A stretch of DNA of 37,965 nucleotides from DATKZS01 sp035527835 [NCBI: bacterium] (GCA_035527835.1 DATKZS010000067.1:1-37965); one strand, 5' to 3'. Shown: positions 20,804 through 29,602, counted from the first letter of the stretch. A program made the numbers and translations. Notes: generated by a model not told the origin, from the sequence alone.

Positions 20804-21012
20804 TACTAACATGCAAGATGCATAAATTTCTTTGCACTTTTTTTTATAACCACAGATGAACACGGATCAACACAGATTAATAGATGATGTTGGGAAAAAT
20901 CAGTGTTCATCCGTGTTCATCTGTGGTTATCTTCTTCATTCCATTTATTGGTTGCGGCCGGGGCCGCACTGGGGTACTAACATGCAAGATGCATAAATAT
21001 CTTTGCACTTTT
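20804..21012. repeat. 38-bp direct repeats flanking an inverted repeat
   Basis: TACTAACATGCAAGATGCAT continued by AAATTTCTTTGCACTTTT is found at 20804-20841 and again at 20975-21012 with one base different. Each copy includes the small palindrome ATGCA-AGA-TGCAT. The copies bracket the inverted repeat at 20846-20930. The whole 504-bp space from 20691 to 21194 holds no convincing gene; what I see in it is these repeats plus the element at 21048-21112. Confidence 0.8.
20846..20930. repeat. 33-nt near-perfect inverted repeat (CCACAGATGAACACGGAT type)
   Basis: Arms 20846-20878 and 20898-20930 are reverse complements at 31 of 33 positions, with a 19-base loop. The arm contains ATAACCACAGATGAACACGG, a pattern seen between genes in many environmental bacterial genomes. 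It may be a mobile REP/MITE-type element or a bidirectional terminator. Confidence 0.8.
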
Positions 21013-21047
21013 ACGAAATCATGACCGACTGGCTGAAAGAATGAATG

Positions 21048-21112
21048 AACAAGGATGTAAAGGATATTCAGGATAAAAAAATCTTATCCTTGACATCCTG
21101 AATATCCTTGTT
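21048..21112. repeat. AGGAT-unit inverted repeat, copy 1
   Basis: AACAAGGATGTAAAGGATAT..CAGGATAA pairs imperfectly with TTATCCTTGACATCCTGAAT..CCTTGTT. Each arm holds three AGGAT units about ten bases apart. A second member of the same family lies at 37267-37341. Confidence 0.7.
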
Positions 21113-21194
21113 AATAAACTCTTTGGTTACGGCCTTGAGCCGCGCCGTGGTACGGTAAGGAAACGGAGAACGGCGAAGAAAGGAGGGGACGGTG

Positions 21195-21653
21195 ATGGCG
21201 CTTTATCTGGTTCAGCACGGAAAGGCCCTGCCCCAGGAGCAGGACGCGGACCGGCCCCTTTCCGAAGAGGGCAGGGCCCGGGTCAAGGACATGGCGGGCG
21301 CCGCCGCCAAGAGCGGTATCGCCGTCCGCCGCATCGAGCACAGCGGCAAGACCCGCGCCCGGCAGACCGCGGAAATCATGGCCCAGGCCCTGGGCCCGCC
21401 TGAAGGGGTGAGCGAACGGCCGGGAATCAACCCCAACGACGACGTCGCCCCGGTGGCGGTCGGGCTCCGGAGCGGCGACGGCCTGATGCTGGTCGGACAC
21501 TTGCCCTTTATGGAGCGGCTGACTTCGCACCTTATAATCGGGGCGCCCGAGCCGCCGGTCATCAAATTCCAGATGGGCGGCATCGTCTGCCTGGACCAAT
21601 CGGACGAGGGCAAGTGGCACATCAAGTGGGCGCTGCTGCCGGAGATAGGCTGA
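21195..21653 (+). CDS. sixA: Phosphohistidine phosphatase SixA-like
   Basis: The short (about 150 aa) histidine-phosphatase-superfamily protein opens with LYLVQHGKALPQ, where the usual RHG is replaced by QHG; the catalytic histidine is kept. HSGKTRARQTAEIM and VGHLPFMERL (second histidine) match SixA, which removes phosphate from histidine residues of HPt or phosphotransfer proteins. AGGAGG sits eight bases before ATG 21195; a GTG at 21192 is an alternative start. It is 38 bp upstream of the MaoC-type pair, on the same strand. Confidence 0.88.
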   Translation: MALYLVQHGKALPQEQDADRPLSEEGRARVKDMAGAAAKSGIAVRRIEHSGKTRARQTAEIMAQALGPPEGVSERPGINPNDDVAPVAVGLRSGDGLMLVGHLPFMERLTSHLIIGAPEPPVIKFQMGGIVCLDQSDEGKWHIKWALLPEIG

Positions 21654-21691
21654 GTCGGCCCGGGCCGACGGAGGCCGGAGAACGGAATAAG

Positions 21692-22168
21692 ATGATGGGC
21701 GGCGAAGAAGCAATATCCGGGGAGCGTTTTCAAAAAGAGCTCGAGGCCCTCGTTGCCGAGACCGGCGCCCTGGAGCTCCGCGTGGATCACGATGCGCTCC
21801 GCGAGTACTGCCGCCTCACCGGACACGATTACGCGGCCTGTAAGGCCCGCGACCGCCTCCCCGCCGGGTACCTCATGACCTTCATTGATCCCATCGTCAC
21901 CCGGATCATGGTCGCCTTCTTCGTCAAGTTCCCGGGGACCATCAAGGGCGTGGTCCATTCATCCTCCCGCATCGAAATTTTTAAGCCGCTCACGATCAGC
22001 GCCCGCCCCTATCGCGAGGAGATGAGGCTCGCGAATCTCGAGCGCAAGTCGGGCAAGAAGGGCGACTATTTCGTGGCGGATTTCGAGGTCATATTGCTGG
22101 ATGCGGACGGCGAGCGGGCGGCCACGGACCTGCATCAATTCTTCCTGAAGACCGCGGTGCGGGGTTAA
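21692..22168 (+). CDS. FAS1-like dehydratase / MaoC N-terminal-type subunit
   Basis: The 158-residue protein (start ATG 21692) appears to be the hot-dog-fold FAS1-like dehydratase partner that commonly precedes a MaoC gene: long N-terminal helix, LPAGYLMTFIDPIVTRIMVA, then VVHSSSRIEIFKPLTISARP, and a beta-rich end. In two-gene systems this subunit lacks the catalytic Asp/His motif and pairs with the active MaoC subunit. It starts 38 bp after sixA and ends eight bases before the MaoC gene. The pair probably forms a heteromeric (R)-specific enoyl-CoA hydratase. Confidence 0.65.
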   Translation: MMGGEEAISGERFQKELEALVAETGALELRVDHDALREYCRLTGHDYAACKARDRLPAGYLMTFIDPIVTRIMVAFFVKFPGTIKGVVHSSSRIEIFKPLTISARPYREEMRLANLERKSGKKGDYFVADFEVILLDADGERAATDLHQFFLKTAVRG

Positions 22169-22175
22169 TCAGGCC

Positions 22176-22598
22176 ATGAACGGATCAGGCGAAGTCAATT
22201 TCCAGAGCATTCAGGTCGGCGACGCGCTGCCCGAGCTCCGGGCAACCATGGACCGGGAGACTTACTTCGCCTACAACCAGCTCATCAGGAACATGAACCC
22301 GCTCCACTCCGACCAGAATTACGCGATGAGGATGGGCTACCGCGACATCGTGGTGGCCGGGGTCTACACCTTCTCCTTCATCCCGAAAATGATCGAGGAC
22401 TGGATCGGGCCGGCGGGGAGAGTGGCCGCCATCGCGATCAAGTACGCAAGTCCCATTTATATCGGGGGAACGATCGTCCAGACCGCGCGCGTCACGAGAA
22501 AATCCTCCTCGCCGCCCTCCCTGGAAATCGAGGTCACGGTCAGGGACCTCAACGGCAACACACTTAAAAGCGCAACCGTCAAGCTTGAACCGGCCTAG
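22176..22598 (+). CDS. MaoC-like (R)-specific enoyl-CoA hydratase/dehydratase
   Basis: The 140-residue hot-dog protein contains the hydratase-2 motif NPLHSDQNYAMRMGYRDIVV with the catalytic Asp and His region, followed by AG. The end ARVTRKSSSPP..EIEVTVRDLNG is typical of MaoC domains. It would hydrate or dehydrate acyl-CoAs in fatty-acid or related metabolism. It lies only seven bases after the FAS1-like subunit gene, which argues for a complex. The acyl-CoA synthetase at 30943 is the nearest other acyl-CoA gene. Confidence 0.88.
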   Translation: MNGSGEVNFQSIQVGDALPELRATMDRETYFAYNQLIRNMNPLHSDQNYAMRMGYRDIVVAGVYTFSFIPKMIEDWIGPAGRVAAIAIKYASPIYIGGTIVQTARVTRKSSSPPSLEIEVTVRDLNGNTLKSATVKLEPA

Positions 22599-22624
22599 GC
22601 TTTAGCCTCAAGGGAGAAGAAGTC

Positions 22625-24139
22625 ATGTTTCCTGGGTTGAAAGGCAGCGCAACCACGGCGCTGGCACTGGTCTTAATTGCCCTGGCCGCGGCGGCGGTCC
22701 CCTCCGATGCCAATTGGGTCCGGCTCGATCCGCATGACAGCCCGGAAACTGTCGTGATGAAGGCCGCGCGGGTCACGCCCTCCCCGCGCCAGCTTGCCTG
22801 GCAGGACCTGGAGTACGTGGCCTTCGTGCATTTCGGCATGAACACCTTCACCGGCCGCGAGTGGGGCAACGGCCGGGAGGACCCGCGCCTGTTCAATCCG
22901 ACCGCCTTTGACGCCCGCCAGTGGACGCGCACGGCCCGGGCCGCGGGCATGAAGATGATCATCATCACGGCCAAGCACCACGACGGCTTCTGCCTCTGGC
23001 CCAGCGCCTATACGGGGCATTCGGTTAAAAACAGCCCATGGAAGAACGGCCGGGGCGACGTGGTGCGCGAGGTCGCCCAAGCCTGCCGGGCCGAAGGGCT
23101 CAAGCTCGGCATCTACCTCTCGCCCTGGGACCGGCACGAGCCGACTTACGGGACCGCGGCCTACAACGATTATTACAAGAACCAGCTCCGCGAGCTCCTC
23201 GCCAACTACGGCCCCGTCGCCGACGTCTGGCTCGACGGGGCGGGCAGGGGGCGCAAATGGAAAAAGATGCGGCAGCTTTACGACTGGGAGGGCTATTACG
23301 CGCTCATCCGCGAGTTGCAGCCGAACGCGGTGATTTCGAGCGTCGGCCCCGATACGCGCTGGTGCGGGAACGAAGCCGGTAAAAACCGCGCCAGCGAGTG
23401 GAGCGTGGTGCCCGAGCAATTCGATTACCAGGCCGAGGACATCGGAGGCAGGGACAAGCTCATGGAAGCGGCGAAGCGGGGTGAGAAGCTCCGCTGGTAT
23501 CCCGCCTTCATTGACACCTCGATCCGGCCGGGATGGTTCTATCACGCCCGCGAAGACTCGATGGTCAAGCCGCTCCCCAAGCTCCTCGCCATCTATTACG
23601 GAGCGGTCGGCGGCAACGGGCTCCTCATCCTCAACCTGCCCCCGGACCGCCGCGGCCTGGTCCATGAGAACGACGCCCGAAGAGTGATGGAGCTGGCCCA
23701 GGTCCTCGACCGGACCTTTGCCCAAAACCTGGCCGCCGGAGCGCGCGCCGTCGCCTCGACGCAGCAAACGAATGATGACGGCCACGGCGCCGGCCAGACA
23801 CTGGATGGCGACCCTGACACTTATTGGAGCACTGATGAGGGAGTGACCGCGGCCGCGATCGTCTACGAGCTGGACGGCCCGCGGACGTTTAACGTGGCCC
23901 TGCTCCGGGAACACATCAAGTCCGGACAGCGGGTGGAGGAGTTTTATCTTGAGGCCTGGGACGAAGGCAACTGGGCCGTCATTACCCATGCCACGGTCAT
24001 CGGCCATAAGCGCCTGTTGCGCTTTCCCGCCGTCACCGCGGACCGGGTGCGCGTTCGGATCGTCCGCTCCCGGCTCTGCCCAACGCTCGCCGAGTTCGGC
24101 CTTTATCAGTCCCCGTCCGCATCACCCGAAGTCTATTGA
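22625..24139 (+). CDS. Exported GH29 alpha-L-fucosidase with C-terminal F5/8-type (discoidin) module
   Basis: The 504-residue protein has a signal peptide (about 1-29). The GH29 catalytic barrel spans about 40-370: VHFGMNTFTGREWG at 68-81, ITAKHHDGFCLWPS at 114-127, the nucleophile D204 in VADVWLDGAG, and GNGLLILNLPPDRRG near 335. Residues about 375-500 form a jelly-roll like F5/8 type C carbohydrate-binding module. The enzyme removes terminal alpha-L-fucose. The acid/base residue cannot be fixed from the sequence alone, as is usual in GH29. It begins 26 bp after the MaoC gene, and its 3' end overlaps the convergent small gene by 18 bp. Confidence 0.93.
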   Translation: MFPGLKGSATTALALVLIALAAAAVPSDANWVRLDPHDSPETVVMKAARVTPSPRQLAWQDLEYVAFVHFGMNTFTGREWGNGREDPRLFNPTAFDARQWTRTARAAGMKMIIITAKHHDGFCLWPSAYTGHSVKNSPWKNGRGDVVREVAQACRAEGLKLGIYLSPWDRHEPTYGTAAYNDYYKNQLRELLANYGPVADVWLDGAGRGRKWKKMRQLYDWEGYYALIRELQPNAVISSVGPDTRWCGNEAGKNRASEWSVVPEQFDYQAEDIGGRDKLMEAAKRGEKLRWYPAFIDTSIRPGWFYHAREDSMVKPLPKLLAIYYGAVGGNGLLILNLPPDRRGLVHENDARRVMELAQVLDRTFAQNLAAGARAVASTQQTNDDGHGAGQTLDGDPDTYWSTDEGVTAAAIVYELDGPRTFNVALLREHIKSGQRVEEFYLEAWDEGNWAVITHATVIGHKRLLRFPAVTADRVRVRIVRSRLCPTLAEFGLYQSPSASPEVY

Positions 24140-24547
24140 GGTCACCATCTTGATCCCGGGCGCGGTCTTGAACACGAAGAACATCTTGAGCGCGTCAGAC
24201 CCGGGCTGGCCGTAGATGTAGAAATGCTTCATAAGCTTGTTGCCGCTGTTGGCGAGGCCGATGAGCTTGTCCGCGTTGCCATCGCTAAGCGCCGCGACCG
24301 GCGACAGCGGGTCCGCCGCCGCCACCTGAATGGCCTGCTTGAAAATTTCCAGCCAGGCCGAGGCCTCGATCACGATCAGCGGCTTCAGCCCGTCCTTGTC
24401 CTTCCAGCCGTCCGAGGCGGAGATGACCTCCTCAACCGTCCCCTTCAGGTTGGTCAGAGCGTCCGAAAGCGTCATGGCCAGCGGGACCTCGAACCCGAAC
24501 TTCTTCTCGCCCTCGGCCGCCAGCTCCACGATAAAATTATCATCCAT
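24122..24547 (-). CDS. Conserved-looking hypothetical protein, 141 aa
   Basis: I do not recognise this protein. It starts with an acidic segment MDDNFIVELAAEGEKKFGFE, has no signal peptide or membrane segment, and is mostly alpha/beta in pattern. The ATG at 24547 follows GGGAG by seven bases, which is better than the ATG at 24601. Its last 18 bases overlap the end of the fucosidase gene, so the stop codon lies in that gene. Codon use is like the GC-rich neighbours, so a real gene is likely. Confidence 0.6.
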   Translation of the reverse strand: MDDNFIVELAAEGEKKFGFEVPLAMTLSDALTNLKGTVEEVISASDGWKDKDGLKPLIVIEASAWLEIFKQAIQVAAADPLSPVAALSDGNADKLIGLANSGNKLMKHFYIYGQPGSDALKMFFVFKTAPGIKMVTSIDFG

Positions 24548-24638
24548 GATTCTTCTCCCTGCGCCGGACCCGCGGAGCATACGGCGATTTTTTTGCAACA
24601 TAGCAGGTTGAATTTAAAAGTCAACCGCATGAACAATA

Positions 24639-24704
24639 ATTGTGGTGCGGGCCTCTGGCCTGCACTCCGGGATCAGAGGGCAGGCGGGACGACCGCGCCA
24701 CAAT
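24639..24704. repeat. ATTGTGGTGCGGGC inverted repeat, copy 1
   Basis: ATTGTGGTGCGGGCCTCTGG..CCTGC (24639-24663) pairs with GCAGGCGGGAC..GCCACAAT (24680-24704) at about 19 of 25 positions. Its left arm matches the arm at 30753-30777 at 23 of 25 positions. Confidence 0.75.
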
Positions 24705-24717
24705 GCCCGTCGCCTTT

Positions 24718-24746
24718 TTGAATCGAGCCGGCCTTTACGATACCAT
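24718..24746 (+). promoter_or_regulatory. Possible sigma-70-type promoter before the 753-aa glycosidase-like gene
   Basis: TTGAAT at 24718-24723, a 17-base spacer and TACCAT at 24741-24746 (each four of six consensus positions) lie about 67 bp before the ATG, just after the repeat. Confidence 0.35.
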
Positions 24747-24813
24747 GACCGGGCTGATCCGCGTCCGGCCCGGCCAGGATGCAGGGACAATATGAACGAT
24801 CGGGAGGAAGGGC

Positions 24814-27075
24814 ATGAAGTTGGGAAAAATTTCGGGGCTGTTGATTCTCGCCGGACTGATGGCGGCCTTCTCCGCCGGGGCCGGGCCGCTTCAAGCCGCG
24901 GCGCCGCTTGAGTTGAGCGGCGGCCAAGAGGCGTCCTTCCGTTTCCTCTGGCCCCGCGACCCGTCCCGTCCGGGCGCGGATCTGGTCGAGCTTGCCGGCC
25001 GCGCGAACGGGCCGGAGGCGGAGGAATTCACGCCGGCGGGACGCGCGCTGGTCACGCCGCTCGACCTCGCCCTGCCCACCGGCCAAGCCGTGGCGCACGC
25101 GCGCGTCATGAAGCTCCAGGATCACGAAGGCGCTTACATTTTCGAGATCGAGACCGCAACAGATATCACCGCTCCCACCGGCAAGTTCGATCGCCCCCAC
25201 TTCGCGCTGCCCGCGCTCAAGGCGCCCCGCGCCTACTCCCACGTCCTCACCTTCGCCGTCGAGGAATTCGTCACGCCCACGCACCGGCCCATCCCCACCA
25301 CCGGGCCCGTGGTCCTGTTCAGCCAGGACCTGGAGGTCATGATAATTTCGCCGCTCGACAATTTCATGGACGCGCTCACCGCGCCGGACGGCGGCGAGTG
25401 GCAATGCGGCTTCGGCGGCCTGACCGAGCGCGTGCCCGCGGGCACGGTGACCAAGACGCTCGTGGTCTCCGGCCGCGGCATCAACAAGACGTTCATGGAG
25501 TGGGGCCGGATCATCTCGGCCTGGCACGGCCACCATCCGGCGGACCCCTACGCGGACGCGGCCATGAGCAAGTTGGGATACTGGACCGACAACGGGAGCT
25601 ATTACTATTACCGCACCGAGCCGGGCATGAACTACCAGGACACGCTGCTGGCGGTGAAGAAGTACGCGGACGAGGCCCGCATCCCCTACGGCTATTTCCA
25701 GATTGATTCCTGGTGGTATCCGAAGGCCGAGATCGAGCTGCGCTCCTCCCATAACCGCGGCGGGACCATGCTGTGGGAGCCGATCCCCGAGATGTTCCCG
25801 CACGGGCTCGCCGCCTTCACTAAAAAGCTCGGGCTGCCGCTGGTGGCCCACAACCGCTATACCGCGGATACGAGTCCCTACTGCGGGCGCTACCAATGCG
25901 CCCTGGGCAACGATCCCAAGCGCCGCGGCGCGCTCCCCATTGATCCCGCGTTCTGGGACGAGATCATGGACAACGCGTTGAAGTTCGGCATCCAGGTCTA
26001 TGAGCAGGACTGGCTCTATACCCACATCGCCATGATCCCGTGGCTCCGGCAGGGACTCGGCAACGGCGCGTCGTGGTACGACGCCATGGCCCAGGCCGCC
26101 GCGGCCCGCGGCCTTACCATGCAGCTATGCATGGCGTCGCCCGAGCTCTTCATGCAGCAGCTAAAGCACAACAACGCCAGCCACGCCCGCGTGTCCCACG
26201 ACTACAAGGGCGGGCTGGCCAAGTCCTTTTTCTGGGTCCCCTTCCACGAGGCCTCGCTCTTCGCCTGGTCGGTCGGGCTGTGGCCGTTCAAGGACAACTT
26301 CCAGACCACCGTGGGCCAGCGCGCCACCTACATGATCATCCCGGAGGCGAGCCCCTTCGAGGAGGCCCTGATCGCATCGCTCTCCGGCGGACCGGTCGGC
26401 CCCTCCGACCGCATCGGCTACTCCGACCGCGAGCTCATCATGCGCACCTGCCGCGACGACGGAGTCCTGCTCAAGCCCGACCGCCCCGCCACCCCCATTG
26501 ACATCATGTTCCTGGGAAACGACAACATGGCGCTGGGCGGCGTGAAGCCCTGGATCATCAGCACCGAGAGCAGCCACGCCATCGGCGCCTCCACTTACCT
26601 CTCCGCCTTCAACATCTGGCCCTATCGCATGGGCGATCCCAGCGTCTCCATGGCCGACCTCGGCCTCGACCCCGCGCAAAAATACATCATCTACAACTGG
26701 AAGAAGCGCACCGCCTCCGCGGCCGGCAAAAAAATAAAATTCGGCCGCATGCCCTCGAACATCGCCTGCTACTACGTGATCGCGCCCCTGCTCGCGAACG
26801 GCATGGCCGTGATCGGCGAGCCGGACAAGTTCATCACGCTGAGCCGGAAACGCTTCCAAAAGATCGCGCTGGAAGGAGGGGCGGTGCGGATCGAAATGGA
26901 GGGAGTGCCCGGAGAAAAAGTGAGCTGCGCCGTGTATAGCCCCGCCGCCGCGGCCCGGGTCGCCGCCGACCTCGAGACCGGTTCCGCCTACGATCCGGCC
27001 GCCGGGATTCAGACCATCTCGCTCGCCTTCCCCGCCTCCGGGAAGGCCCGGCTCACGCTCACGGCCGGAGAATGA
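24814..27075 (+). CDS. Exported putative glycoside hydrolase, alpha-galactosidase-like TIM barrel
   Basis: The 753-residue protein has a signal peptide (about 1-29), a beta-rich N-terminal region to about 235 and a likely TIM barrel at about 250-600. PYGYFQIDSWWYPK (D298) resembles the strand-4 region of clan GH-D enzymes, and VYEQDWLY (E397, D399) is a possible second acid site. A C-terminal beta region follows. I could not place it in a known CAZy family with confidence; GH36/GH27-related is my best guess. GGGAGG precedes the ATG. It overlaps the convergent penicillin acylase gene by 17 bp. The exported fucosidase lies one gene upstream, which supports a glycan-degrading role. Confidence 0.65.
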   Translation: MKLGKISGLLILAGLMAAFSAGAGPLQAAAPLELSGGQEASFRFLWPRDPSRPGADLVELAGRANGPEAEEFTPAGRALVTPLDLALPTGQAVAHARVMKLQDHEGAYIFEIETATDITAPTGKFDRPHFALPALKAPRAYSHVLTFAVEEFVTPTHRPIPTTGPVVLFSQDLEVMIISPLDNFMDALTAPDGGEWQCGFGGLTERVPAGTVTKTLVVSGRGINKTFMEWGRIISAWHGHHPADPYADAAMSKLGYWTDNGSYYYYRTEPGMNYQDTLLAVKKYADEARIPYGYFQIDSWWYPKAEIELRSSHNRGGTMLWEPIPEMFPHGLAAFTKKLGLPLVAHNRYTADTSPYCGRYQCALGNDPKRRGALPIDPAFWDEIMDNALKFGIQVYEQDWLYTHIAMIPWLRQGLGNGASWYDAMAQAAAARGLTMQLCMASPELFMQQLKHNNASHARVSHDYKGGLAKSFFWVPFHEASLFAWSVGLWPFKDNFQTTVGQRATYMIIPEASPFEEALIASLSGGPVGPSDRIGYSDRELIMRTCRDDGVLLKPDRPATPIDIMFLGNDNMALGGVKPWIISTESSHAIGASTYLSAFNIWPYRMGDPSVSMADLGLDPAQKYIIYNWKKRTASAAGKKIKFGRMPSNIACYYVIAPLLANGMAVIGEPDKFITLSRKRFQKIALEGGAVRIEMEGVPGEKVSCAVYSPAAAARVAADLETGSAYDPAAGIQTISLAFPASGKARLTLTAGE

Positions 27076-29482
27076 GCTCGCCCATCATGCCCTGCCGGTA
27101 CTCGTCCTCCACCATGCTCATCACGGTGTAGCGGCCATCGAGCCACAGCGGCGTCAGGTTGTCGTAGCGGCCGCCCTGCTCGTTGTCGCCCATCCCGGCG
27201 GAGCAGTTGTAATAGGCGCGGCGCGGGTCGCGGAAATCAAAGATAATGTGCGTGCTCGGTCCCTCCCAGTGATAGAAGCCCAGCGGACTCAGGAACAGGA
27301 AGCCGTTCGCGCGCACCGTCTCATAAGTGCCGGGCATGGGGAAGGGGCCGCGTGACTGCTTGGCGCTCACCGTGGGGATCGGAACCAGGGTGGGAGAAAT
27401 GCGGATGGAACTCAAGTCCGCCCATCGCCACTTGGAAACGTCTCGCCCCATCTTGCCCCGCAGGTATTTCATGGTCTGCTTCATCACCGCGCGGGTTATG
27501 TCGCGCCGCGTCTCGACCCTGGCCGTCTTCCGGTCGTCGAACCATTTGCTTTGCGGGTCGTCAATGATCTTGTCCAGGGCCGACTCGAGGAGGCCGACGT
27601 AGCTCGCGCCGGTCTTGGTGTGCGGGTTCAGCTCGTCGCCGAACACGGCTTCTGGAAAGTACTGCATGAAGACCTCGTACACGCAGGTGCCGCGGGAAGA
27701 AAGCAGCGCTTCGTAGCCCTGGTCCCGCCACTCGCGGAGCAGGTCCGCGGCCTGGGCCAGCTCCCGGTCGTCCGCGCCCTCCAGGTCGGCTAAGATGATG
27801 GGCGCCATCTTGCGGGCGGAGACGTCGGCGACGTCATACTGGATGCGCTTCATGTCGTCCACGTCGAGCTTGCCCTTTTCCCTGGTGAGCTGCTCGATCA
27901 GCTCGGTGATGCGGGTGGAGCGCGACGGGCTCACGTAGTCAACGGTGATGTAGTACGGATACCCGGGCAGGTCGGGCCGGTTGTTGGCCGTCACGATGTA
28001 GCCCTTTACCGGGTCCGTGAGGTGCGGGTTCTCCTCGAACGGCACCCAGCCTTGCCAGTCCTGCTCCGGGTCCCAGCCCCTGCGCGCGATCCAGCCCTGG
28101 TTGTCGCCGCGGATCGGGAAGTGGCCGGTGGCCCAGTACGCGATCTTTCCGGCCGCGTCCGCGTAGGTGTGGTTCCAGGCGAACGGTCCCCAGGCCTCGT
28201 CCCGGGCGCCGGCCAGCCACTCGTCAAAATTCCCGGCGCGCGCCATGGCCTGGTAGCCCTTGAACCACCGGGCCAGGTCCAGGTCCACGTAGCGCATGGC
28301 GAGCACCTCGCCCGGCTCGCCCGGGACCTTCCAGCCCAGGAGCCCCTGCTCGATCACGGCGCCGTGGCGGGTGAGGCGCATCACGTAGGGCACCGGCTTC
28401 TTGCCGCGCACGTTGACCACGCCGCTCACCTTGGTGAACGGCTCCGGTTTTCCGCCGTACATGTACTCGTCGGGATTTTCCGGGTTCACCTTCTCGCGCC
28501 AGACGTCAATGTAGTCGGCCATGACGTTGGTGAGCGTCCAGCCGAGCTTCCCGTTGGTGGCGGCGCCGAAGGCGGGGAAGCCGACGAACATCATGCCCAT
28601 GACGTTGAAGCCCGGGCTGTGGAGGTCGCAGTGCCACCAGAAGGTGGGGATGGTGGTGTCGGGCACGTGGGGGTCGTTGCATAGCAGCGGCAGGCCGGAG
28701 ACGGTGCGCTTGCCGGCGATGGCCCAGTTGTTGGACCCGAGCGGACCGATGAGGCGGGAGAGCGGGAGCGAGGGCGCGAGAAAGGAAAGCGGCGAGGCAT
28801 CGCGGGTGATGATGGTGGCGTCCGCCGGATACGCCGGCGTGAACAGGTCGCGGGCATCGTCGCCCAGCTCGCGCCGGATGCGCTCCAGGTAGTACTCCTC
28901 GAACAAGGAAGACGCGCACTGGGCCAGGCCCATGATCTCCGCGGTCACGAACGAGTCCTCCATGGTCCACGGCGCCGGCGCCGTGTGCCACGCGTGATAA
29001 ATGGCGATGGAACCGCCGCCGTCCTCGAGGTAGCGGTTCACGCCGCGGGTATAGGCCGCGAGCAGCCGGCGCGACTCCGGATCGAGATCCTTGACGCCCT
29101 TTTCCGCGCTCTCGTTGAACCGGAACGCGCGCAAGGCGATGTCCATGTGGGGCAGGTCAAAGTCCTTGTACTTCGCGGGCGAGCCCAAGAGCTCGGAGAG
29201 CCGCCCGCTCCCGGCGCGGCGGAGAAGGTCCATCAGCGCGAAGCGGTCCTGCGCCATGGCGTAGCCCACCGCGAAGAACAGGTCCTCGTCGGTCTCGGCC
29301 GTAATGTGCGCGACGCCGTTCTCATCCCTCACCACCGACGCCGGCGCGCTGGTGCCCATGCCCGCGAGCTTGCCGCTGACCGGGTCGAACCGGTCCATCT
29401 GAGGAATGTGACAGGAAGGGAGAGCCAGAAGGGCCATAATCAGGAGCGCCGGGGCCGCCGTGGAGCGCACCGCATGTTTCAT
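27059..29482 (-). CDS. Penicillin acylase family lipoprotein (Ntn hydrolase)
   Basis: The protein belongs to the penicillin amidase/acyl-homoserine-lactone acylase family, which is self-cleaved to expose an N-terminal serine. Counting from a GTG at 29491, the lipobox LPSC has C27 and the nucleophile is S253 in GSNNWAIAGKRT. Other hallmarks are GVAHITAETDEDLFFAVGYA near 59, NDPH near 272, and GWTLTN near 320. The likely start is the ATG at 29482, six bases after GAGGTG, which shifts residue numbers by three. Lipidation implies an outer-membrane or periplasmic location. Substrate is unknown: acyl amides, lactones and peptides are all used by relatives. Confidence 0.92.
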   Translation of the reverse strand: MKHAVRSTAAPALLIMALLALPSCHIPQMDRFDPVSGKLAGMGTSAPASVVRDENGVAHITAETDEDLFFAVGYAMAQDRFALMDLLRRAGSGRLSELLGSPAKYKDFDLPHMDIALRAFRFNESAEKGVKDLDPESRRLLAAYTRGVNRYLEDGGGSIAIYHAWHTAPAPWTMEDSFVTAEIMGLAQCASSLFEEYYLERIRRELGDDARDLFTPAYPADATIITRDASPLSFLAPSLPLSRLIGPLGSNNWAIAGKRTVSGLPLLCNDPHVPDTTIPTFWWHCDLHSPGFNVMGMMFVGFPAFGAATNGKLGWTLTNVMADYIDVWREKVNPENPDEYMYGGKPEPFTKVSGVVNVRGKKPVPYVMRLTRHGAVIEQGLLGWKVPGEPGEVLAMRYVDLDLARWFKGYQAMARAGNFDEWLAGARDEAWGPFAWNHTYADAAGKIAYWATGHFPIRGDNQGWIARRGWDPEQDWQGWVPFEENPHLTDPVKGYIVTANNRPDLPGYPYYITVDYVSPSRSTRITELIEQLTREKGKLDVDDMKRIQYDVADVSARKMAPIILADLEGADDRELAQAADLLREWRDQGYEALLSSRGTCVYEVFMQYFPEAVFGDELNPHTKTGASYVGLLESALDKIIDDPQSKWFDDRKTARVETRRDITRAVMKQTMKYLRGKMGRDVSKWRWADLSSIRISPTLVPIPTVSAKQSRGPFPMPGTYETVRANGFLFLSPLGFYHWEGPSTHIIFDFRDPRRAYYNCSAGMGDNEQGGRYDNLTPLWLDGRYTVMSMVEDEYRQGMMGELILRP

Positions 29483-29602
29483 ATTCATCACCTCGCTTTT
29501 TGCTGGACCAGATCATAGGACGCGGCAAGAAGGGCTGTCAATTTGCAGTGCGCCGGCACGACGGCGCTTTCATTGGAGTGGGAAACCATGGTTCTTAAGA
29601 TG

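Noticed and set aside
20804-21112. CRISPR-like spacing of repeats
   Set aside because: Only two copies of the 38-bp unit occur, with unrelated palindromes between and after them, and there are no cas genes.
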